Positions 8,801 through 11,051 of a stretch of 11,051 nucleotides of DNA are shown here, in pieces. This stretch comes from an uncultured Clostridia bacterium (GTDB lineage Bacteria; Bacillota; Clostridia; Oscillospirales; Oscillospiraceae): positions 1 through 11,051 of the forward strand of contig CALBJG010000033.1 in NCBI GenBank assembly GCA_937892865.1, written 5' to 3'. Within the stretch, counting starts at the first letter, position 1, and every line of letters begins with the position of its first letter. The notes below the pieces were generated by a model. The model saw only the letters and a program-made list of their open reading frames with translations. It did no database searches and had not been told where the DNA came from. The position numbers and the translations under genes are program-made.

Positions 8801-9688
8801 GCCAACGGAATAGCGGATACCGTCCCAGGAACGATCTACACTGCCATCAGCGCTGGTGCCGCCCATCATAACAGATCTCGTACTCTGTTGACCATAGTAG
8901 TACCAATCAGCCTCGCCGTTATCAAACCGTTCCTTGCCTGCTGCGATTGCCGCATTGCCTAAGGACGTGCCGTTGAGCGACGCGTCGGTAGTAAAATCAA
9001 AGTTCTGTGGCTGGGTTTGCTGTGGAGCAGCCGCCTTTTCTTTCATCTCAAAGCCGGTGACACAGGCAAACACGTTTGCTGTGGTCTCATTGGCTGTGCG
9101 GAATACCAAATAGTAGTCCCCTGCCAAAAGTTCTGCCTCGCGGGATAGTTGCGCAGATGTATCCACATAGGTGTATGTGTCGGAATAACAATCAAAACTA
9201 CCGTAAGACTGCGCCGTTTCCAGAGCCGCCGCGATATTCTCCGTGTTGCCGGGGAGAATGAACACATACGGCGCGCCGTAGTCCTTGCAGGTCTGATAGT
9301 TTACCTTCAGTTGGTAAGTTGCCGCGGCATCCACCTTGATCTTCAAGGAGATAAATCCACCGCCGGGGGCAACGGAATAGCGGATGCCCTCCCAGGAACG
9401 ATCCACACTGCCGTCGGCGCTGGTGCCGCCCATCATAATGGATTTACCGTTCTGATGGCCGTTATAATACCAGTTCACCTGACCGTTTTGGTACATTTCC
9501 TTGCCCGCGGCAGTAGATGCGCTGCCAAGGGAAGTGCCGTTCAATGACTCCACCGAAGTAAAATCATATACTATAGATGTTTGCACCGGCGCACCTGCAT
9601 CTACAGCAGTTGCCACCGGCGGCACAGCAGACAGAAACATACAAAGGGTCAGTGCCAGCGCCACAAGTCTCTTAATATGCTTATTCAC
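2825..9688 (-). CDS. Giant membrane-anchored surface protein: six beta-sandwich-like modules, tandem beta-propellers, helical stalk
   Basis: This is a 2287-residue exported protein when read from the GTG at 9688. Residues 1-28 form a signal peptide (MNKHIKR, then a hydrophobic core ending near PPVATA). Six related modules follow at about 38-213, 228-404, 448-623, 649-849, 865-1067 and 1093-1271. They share a YDF start, a W..G(I/L)R.(Y) motif, GGGW.A.KI, 'Y...V(N/D)Y', '(I/L)(L/I)P(A/G)(D/N)T.(D/N)I' and '(E/K)EY(L/I)(L/V)VF'. A Thr/Pro/Glu-rich linker lies at 406-445 and an acidic linker at 627-644. Residues about 1285-1949 contain some 14 blade-like repeats of the '(L/I)Y.G...V..YD..TG' kind. 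Residues 1961-2246 are five helical repeats. A membrane helix follows at 2250-2273 (IWAIVLIAVAVLAAAG core) with an RKKK tail and no LPXTG. The order suggests binding modules held away from the cell on a stalk. Carbohydrate binding is inferred from the fold type and neighbours; no catalytic site is recognised. An intrinsic terminator follows 46 bases after the stop. Confidence 0.88.
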   Translation of the reverse strand: MNKHIKRLVALALTLCMFLSAVPPVATAVDAGAPVQTSIVYDFTSVESLNGTSLGSASTAAGKEMYQNGQVNWYYNGHQNGKSIMMGGTSADGSVDRSWEGIRYSVAPGGGFISLKIKVDAAATYQLKVNYQTCKDYGAPYVFILPGNTENIAAALETAQSYGSFDCYSDTYTYVDTSAQLSREAELLAGDYYLVFRTANETTANVFACVTGFEMKEKAAAPQQTQPQNFDFTTDASLNGTSLGNAAIAAGKERFDNGEADWYYYGQQSTRSVMMGGTSADGSVDRSWDGIRYSVGNGGGWLAVKIRVNASDTYRVKVNYQTCKDYGAPNVYILPGNTENIAAALESAQSYGSFNCYSTSYTYVNNVATLDREAEMEAGEYILVFRTANETTSNIFACVTGVVLAPAQEIPDETTGPVETTVGDTTAPEVTTVPEETTAPEEPPLQLDKATYDFTCVESLQATAIGTAVIKTTKDLYDNGELNWAFAQKSADLRSATFGGGQYGWSGIRYAANPGGGWIAMKLQSPGSGNYKATVDYQTYKDYGVVKTYILPADTADIDAALENATSIGSFDCYSAESTYADAQKTLSRAYPFVAGEEYLVVFYVSNSGTSAIYACVDGITLDVYTGSDLGGDEEEEEKPVAPGQRNEVEYDFDLGHDSQFNVKGESFAGKNPTFSVVGSAIGEYYANYKLDWKFGTYADGVGGYPMFGGTGDKDYLWDGIRVYTKDKDSGDRLSSYYTAITIRSPGTGNYYLTVNYQQHRYGAGKGSVYLLPADTQDIAAAIASAKALVTVSYDNRSADANAAAESAVKAMLDPISLELGKEYILVFTADENGKAGYAYQYLSGIKLSTSVPDVEPEKGPAQLDQLVYDLQLDKSNLTIKEGVGFAMKGLSSSSVRSAIDSYYYKGVMNWYYYGALDGTKPNPVFGGKVGAKNYNWTGLRVYAKDSTNTTNVYNYEIGFVLASPGSGEYKLTVDYGVHRYGAKNANVYIIPADTEDVQSTLKNAGKIGSLNFDNGSGKSNIAPDLGRTTFNKAVKLEAGKEYLVIFQVDAVGRNAAYMFLNKLTLTKSGVKTPSDIIPYRVPEPEPIPENAIVYDFDLSDPISGIQKGKKYILPMLDQLNTMYKNGSLNWNYHSHNVHEDSAMCFTDNGGMILYAYEENWFAVKIKSPGKGLYTAYLNHGVSGNGAVGAVYVLPGDTEDAYAGMDHSNRIGKLNYYNDTGVTTVADGQRSMLGTWEFGDEEEYIIVFEAFDNTPYNVTRAYMFISQLFFVSGDQTVGAKKEKKINSIVVEPGSVKICDPTLYGTVTQVAGSNYLYMPLEGKKMLIYNLDDGVLIGETKTSFTVSRGICTDEDGIIWMVGDRPVVYRYDPLTGVSSESETYKPLDPESYTSFDLLEDGKGNLYFGSHPGGKVMKYDTKTDEYTVLCRPHEDVVYVCGMEYKDGFIYAGIYGDKNGDGSFTCQAVKINAETGEVVARLDLIDLIPYGFVMFRGAGLCGDTFFLGGEGNLTETIAIDINTFQRIDIGMDRGIMMYTTSELDGKVYFVSSGGGLYCFDSATRKAEKVPGLEDVTVGLRCNDSSFITLEDPLYPGVSIITYSSSAIPRAYNLQTGKLKTWEVVDTDQYGTATSARLIIGNGDGQFYTGAYNTNKCTIYDIAQGKVTGFFETEGQTDSMLMYEGVLYAGNYSAGALTRVNVEDPDRNVILLSLKNEWGQSRIHTITAGDGKVFVGSIPDRYEYGGCIAWVDVNTLERYVERNVVQDQAIINLVYHDGYLYGATSVRGGTGAANREDLSAKLFVYDVENKKKVAEVDLHDHISGLPAQLPMIAGIAADPDIDENGRLWGLVSETLFSWSFDKDTGKVTVKEELSFDKSTCNTSSNRDSMPRPFVFDDVGYMYLAFDNNGGLRKINPNNPKDNKRILQVAPTDYNIDKDNNLYYIEGQAMLLYPMDVTEQDWAISGKVDALIGAIGKNITLESEAAIVAARTAYENLNWRHKALVQDLEVLQNAEVDLLECKIDAIGDPTMDKKDMIFDLKATYDAMDARMQRYVKNYSVLEEALNVIQAILDKEAADAVQKMIDSIKDMGKITLEKERDIQRIRAAYDALTVKQRALVNAKLLLEAEAEIKALRQVRIDRLIQLIAKIGDPVTLADEAVITEAMEIYEWMYMDERGQVDYEKLMAASNQLKKLQKAAAAEVDELIAAIGDTVSHSSGDAIAAARAAYDALTPGSKQYVKLLPILEEAESLYASLFPIWAIVLIAVAVLAAAGTAVFVVLRKKKNTGKPAEPKA
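2951..3808 (-). repeat. Five helical repeats forming a probable membrane-proximal stalk (within the giant protein)
   Basis: Five imperfect repeats of about 48-63 residues begin with 'V..LI..IG' and run through '(T)L......I..AR.AYDAL....(K/R).(L/Y)V' to a final helix. Clear units are VDALIGAIGKNITLESEAA, VQKMIDSIKDMGKITLEKE, RIDRLIQLIAKIGDPVTLAD and VDELIAAIGDTVS, with RAAYDALTVKQRALV and RAAYDALTPGSKQYV as the best C-terminal halves. Repeats of this kind are common near the anchor of large clostridial surface proteins. They are predicted all-alpha, sit just before the membrane helix, and would act as a spacer. The fourth copy is the most irregular (YEWMYMDERGQVDY in place of AYDALT). Confidence 0.75.
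3842..5836 (-). other. Beta-propeller region of the giant protein, about 14 blade-like repeats
   Basis: About 665 residues with a recurring '(L/F)Y.(G/A)...G...YD..TG' pattern. Blade-like segments include YLYMPLEGKKMLIYNLDDG, IIWMVGDRPVVYRYDPLTG, NLYFGSHPGGKVMKYDTKT, KVYFVSSGGGLYCFDSAT, QFYTGAYNTNKCTIYDIAQG, VLYAGNYSAGALTRVNVED, YMYLAFDNNGGLRKINPNN and NLYYIEGQAMLLYPMDVTE. I count 14 such units, which would fit two seven-bladed propellers in series. The style is that of PQQ/NHL/virginiamycin-lyase-like propellers. No catalytic residues of a polysaccharide lyase or sugar lactonase could be picked out, so a binding or scaffolding role is as likely as an enzymatic one. Confidence 0.7.
5876..9577 (-). 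repeat. Six tandem copies of a ~175-200-residue beta-sandwich-like module (within the giant protein)
   Basis: The copies lie at about 9050-9577, 8477-9007, 7820-8347, 7142-7744, 6488-7096 and 5876-6412. Copies 1 and 2 are nearly the same at protein level: both carry GGTSADGSVDRSW, NYQTCKDYGAP, ILPGNTENIAAALE and VFRTANETT. Their DNA differs mostly at third codon positions, so the protein sequence is being maintained. Copy 3 is an intermediate (QTYKDYG, ILPADT). Copies 4 and 5 resemble each other (HRYGA, LLPADT/IIPADT) and carry extra residues around the 'RVY.KD' segment. Copy 6 is the most diverged (VLPGDTEDAY). I do not recognise a named Pfam family; the alternating strand pattern fits a jelly-roll carbohydrate-binding-like fold, which is inference. 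Confidence 0.8.
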
Positions 9689-9697
9689 AATGGGGAT

Positions 9698-9704
9698 CCT
9701 CCTT
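9698..9704 (-). promoter_or_regulatory. Ribosome binding site that fixes a GTG start for the giant surface protein
   Basis: The minus strand reads AAGGAGG, a full Shine-Dalgarno match, 9 bases before GTG at 9688-9686. An in-frame ATG at 9727 would add 13 residues (MLERVSFVRRIPI) in front of the signal peptide and would place this Shine-Dalgarno inside the coding region. The GTG start gives a standard signal peptide (MNKHIKR followed by a hydrophobic core), so it is preferred. Confidence 0.85.
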
Positions 9705-9788
9705 ACAAAAGATACTCTTTCCAGCATCTAATATTTAGTATTACTATCGCAAAAATTGGAGCAGGTACATCGAACAGTGTTATCTGTC

Positions 9789-9796
9789 ATTGCAAT
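9789..9796. promoter_or_regulatory. ATTGCAAT palindrome in the gap before the giant-protein gene
   Basis: A perfect 8-base palindrome 10 bases after the oxidoreductase stop, in the 117-base gap 9689-9805. The same octamer occurs twice exactly and once with one change in the other large gap of this window. The same gap also holds ACAG-N6-CTGT (9774-9787) and TAGTATTACTA (9736-9746). No convincing -35/-10 pair and no terminator were found here, so the giant gene may be read through from the oxidoreductase operon. The regulatory role is inferred only from recurrence. Confidence 0.35.
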
Positions 9797-9805
9797 ATGT
9801 TGCTA

Positions 9806-10801
9806 TTATTCGTATTGATAAATCTCCCGGATCAACTTAACTGCCTTTTGACCTTCATGTTGGTCAACAAGGAGTTTTTCTTGCCCGCGGATGGCATTGA
9901 TAAGATTCTGAATCTGCAGTGCGTGCAGTTCGCTGCCCATCGCACCCGGATCTTTGGCTGTATTGGCCACTTCTGCGGTGGAATCTATAAGGGTTTCCCC
10001 GTTTACCACCAGTTTTTCCAATCTGTTTTCCTTCAGAATGGCGCAACCGGTTGTACCTAAAATCTCAATTCTCCGCTCAAACCCGGGATATGTGCAAGTA
10101 GATGCGTGGATCGTCCCCAATGCTCCCTTTGCAAATTCTAAGGTTGCAACTGCCACATCTTCCACTTCCACATTGTGAAATACGGTCTGCTTTTTCGCAT
10201 GTAACAACTTGGCATCGCCTGCAATGTAGAGCATCAGATCAACTCCGTGGATACCCTGATTCATCAGCGCGCCGCCACCGTCAAATTTCAATGTTCCCTT
10301 CCATGGACTGGATGCAAAATATCCGGGATCTCTCCAATATTTCATGGAAAGATTGCAGAACACGATCTTTCCAAAAGCATTTTCTTCCAGCAAGCGCTTA
10401 ATCCGCAGAACATCCGGCGAGAAGCGCAGTTGTGAAATCACAGTCAGCATACGCTGATTCTTTTCACAGGCTTCCACAATTCGCCGGGTATCCTCCACCG
10501 TAATCGCCATTGGCTTTTCCAGCACAACCGATTTCCCGGCGTTGAGCGCCGCTATGGCGTTTTCTGCATGGAAGCCGCTGGGTGTGCAGATACACACTGC
10601 ATCGATTCTTTCGTCGGCAAGCATTTGCTCGTATGAATCGTAAGCCTTGATGCCGTATTTTCCAGCAAAGTCCTGCGCCCGGGCAGGAGAATGATCCGCC
10701 GCGCCCATTAAGCAGGCGTCGTCTAAAGAGCGGATGGCTTGCGCATGGAAAGATGCGATCATTCCACAACCTAAAATACCAAAACAAATTTTATTTGCCA
10801 T
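9806..10801 (-). CDS. Gfo/Idh/MocA family NAD(P)-dependent oxidoreductase
   Basis: A complete 331-residue soluble dehydrogenase of the glucose-fructose oxidoreductase / inositol dehydrogenase / MocA family, which oxidises or reduces sugars, inositols or sugar derivatives with NAD(P). The N-terminal Rossmann fold shows GILGCGMIA (residues 8-16). The family EKP motif is at 95-97, with Lys96 the usual catalytic or cofactor-contacting lysine. The C-terminal half has GGGALMNQGIHGVD (175-188), whose His185 and Asp188 fit the family's substrate-site pattern. Length is normal and no signal peptide is seen, so it should be cytoplasmic. The ATG is 5 bases from the upstream amidohydrolase stop and has only a weak purine stretch (AAAGAA) before it, so translation is probably coupled to the upstream gene. 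The YWRDP..F..SPWKGT segment (155-170) recalls sugar-nucleotide 3-dehydrogenases of the WlbA type, but that is too weak to name a substrate. Confidence 0.93.
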   Translation of the reverse strand: MANKICFGILGCGMIASFHAQAIRSLDDACLMGAADHSPARAQDFAGKYGIKAYDSYEQMLADERIDAVCICTPSGFHAENAIAALNAGKSVVLEKPMAITVEDTRRIVEACEKNQRMLTVISQLRFSPDVLRIKRLLEENAFGKIVFCNLSMKYWRDPGYFASSPWKGTLKFDGGGALMNQGIHGVDLMLYIAGDAKLLHAKKQTVFHNVEVEDVAVATLEFAKGALGTIHASTCTYPGFERRIEILGTTGCAILKENRLEKLVVNGETLIDSTAEVANTAKDPGAMGSELHALQIQNLINAIRGQEKLLVDQHEGQKAVKLIREIYQYE

Positions 10802-10806
10802 ATTCT

Positions 10807-11051
10807 TTACTTAATATCCAACAGCTTAGCAGCGTTGTGTCTTACGACTTTGGCGTAATTTTCCGGGGAGATCATACCATCATCCAGTATTTTATCCAGG
10901 AAGTTGTTAAATTCATAGGAATCTTTATTGGACAGCCAGAACTGATCACAACCGTACATAATCCGATCAGAAAATTCCTCCACAAATTTGGCAGTATACT
11001 CCGGATCCCGCATAAAAGCGCCGTGTCCGCTGCCGGCAGACAGATCGCAGT
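10807..11051 (-). CDS. Amidohydrolase family protein, C-terminal part (5' end outside window)
   Basis: This is the last 80 residues of a metal-dependent hydrolase of the amidohydrolase-2 type (TIM-barrel, PF04909-like); the frame is open to the right edge, so the start is missing. The visible part begins CDLSAGSGHGAF, then MRDPEYTAKFVEEF, then DRIMYGCD. It ends with a helical segment (SPENYAKVVRHNAAKLLDIK) of the kind that closes this fold. In this family the 'DLSAGSG..A..RDPE...F...F.DR..(F/Y)G.D' pattern surrounds barrel strands 7-8, and the Asp of G(T/C)D is normally a metal ligand or catalytic acid. Substrates range from decarboxylated aromatics to sugar lactones, so the reaction cannot be named. 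The stop codon lies 5 bases before the oxidoreductase start, which indicates one operon. The family call is from remembered motif similarity. Confidence 0.82.
   Translation of the reverse strand, partial: CDLSAGSGHGAFMRDPEYTAKFVEEFSDRIMYGCDQFWLSNKDSYEFNNFLDKILDDGMISPENYAKVVRHNAAKLLDIK

Noticed and set aside
5876..9577. Regularly spaced DNA repeats that might suggest a CRISPR array or satellite
   Set aside because: The spacing is about 520-640 bases, the copies are imperfect and in frame, and they are explained by duplicated protein modules.
9689..9727. A 13-residue N-terminal extension of the giant protein to the ATG at 9727
   Set aside because: It would swallow a perfect AAGGAGG and place charged residues before an otherwise ideal signal peptide; the GTG at 9688 fits better.
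9728..9805. A promoter for the giant-protein gene in the 117-base gap
   Set aside because: Several AT-rich hexamers exist, but none pairs with a good -35 at 16-18 bases. Read-through from the oxidoreductase operon is equally possible.

Overview
All genes in this window lie on the minus strand, so the window is read from its right edge to its left. The organism looks like a Gram-positive, clostridia-type bacterium, possibly gut-associated and uncultured. The evidence is strong AAGGAGG/GGAGG ribosome binding sites, one clear TTGCTG-N17-TATAAT promoter, a huge secreted protein held by one C-terminal membrane helix with a lysine-rich tail instead of a sortase motif, and helical repeats ending in 'AYDALT..(Q/S)K..V' that are typical of clostridial surface proteins. 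The phylum is inferred from style, not proven.

Layout, right to left: (1) the C-terminal 80 residues of a metal-dependent amidohydrolase (10807-11051, cut by the window edge); (2) five bases later, a Gfo/Idh/MocA NAD(P)-dependent oxidoreductase (9806-10801); (3) after a 117-base gap, a giant 2287-residue surface protein (2825-9688). It has a signal peptide, six beta-sandwich-like modules, about 14 beta-propeller blades, five helical repeats and a C-terminal membrane anchor. (4) An intrinsic terminator follows at 2739-2778. (5) A 324-base gap (2501-2824) then carries the promoter, a 24-base inverted repeat and a structured leader for (6) a DUF4838 protein split by a -1 frameshift (582-2500). 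(7) A CBM9-like carbohydrate-binding protein (2-592) overlaps the end of the DUF4838 gene and is cut by the left edge.

Together the genes read as a carbohydrate-use locus. The giant protein could hold a polymer or host glycan at the surface. The DUF4838 and CBM9-like proteins, which lack visible signal peptides, would act on or bind sugars inside the cell. The oxidoreductase and amidohydrolase would process a sugar or sugar-acid derivative. The substrate cannot be read from the sequence.

The most notable observations are the architecture of the giant protein, the frameshift that falls exactly on a canonical A_AAG_GGG heptamer, and the octamer ATTGCAAT, which recurs in both larger intergenic regions together with a 24-base palindrome next to the DUF4838 promoter.
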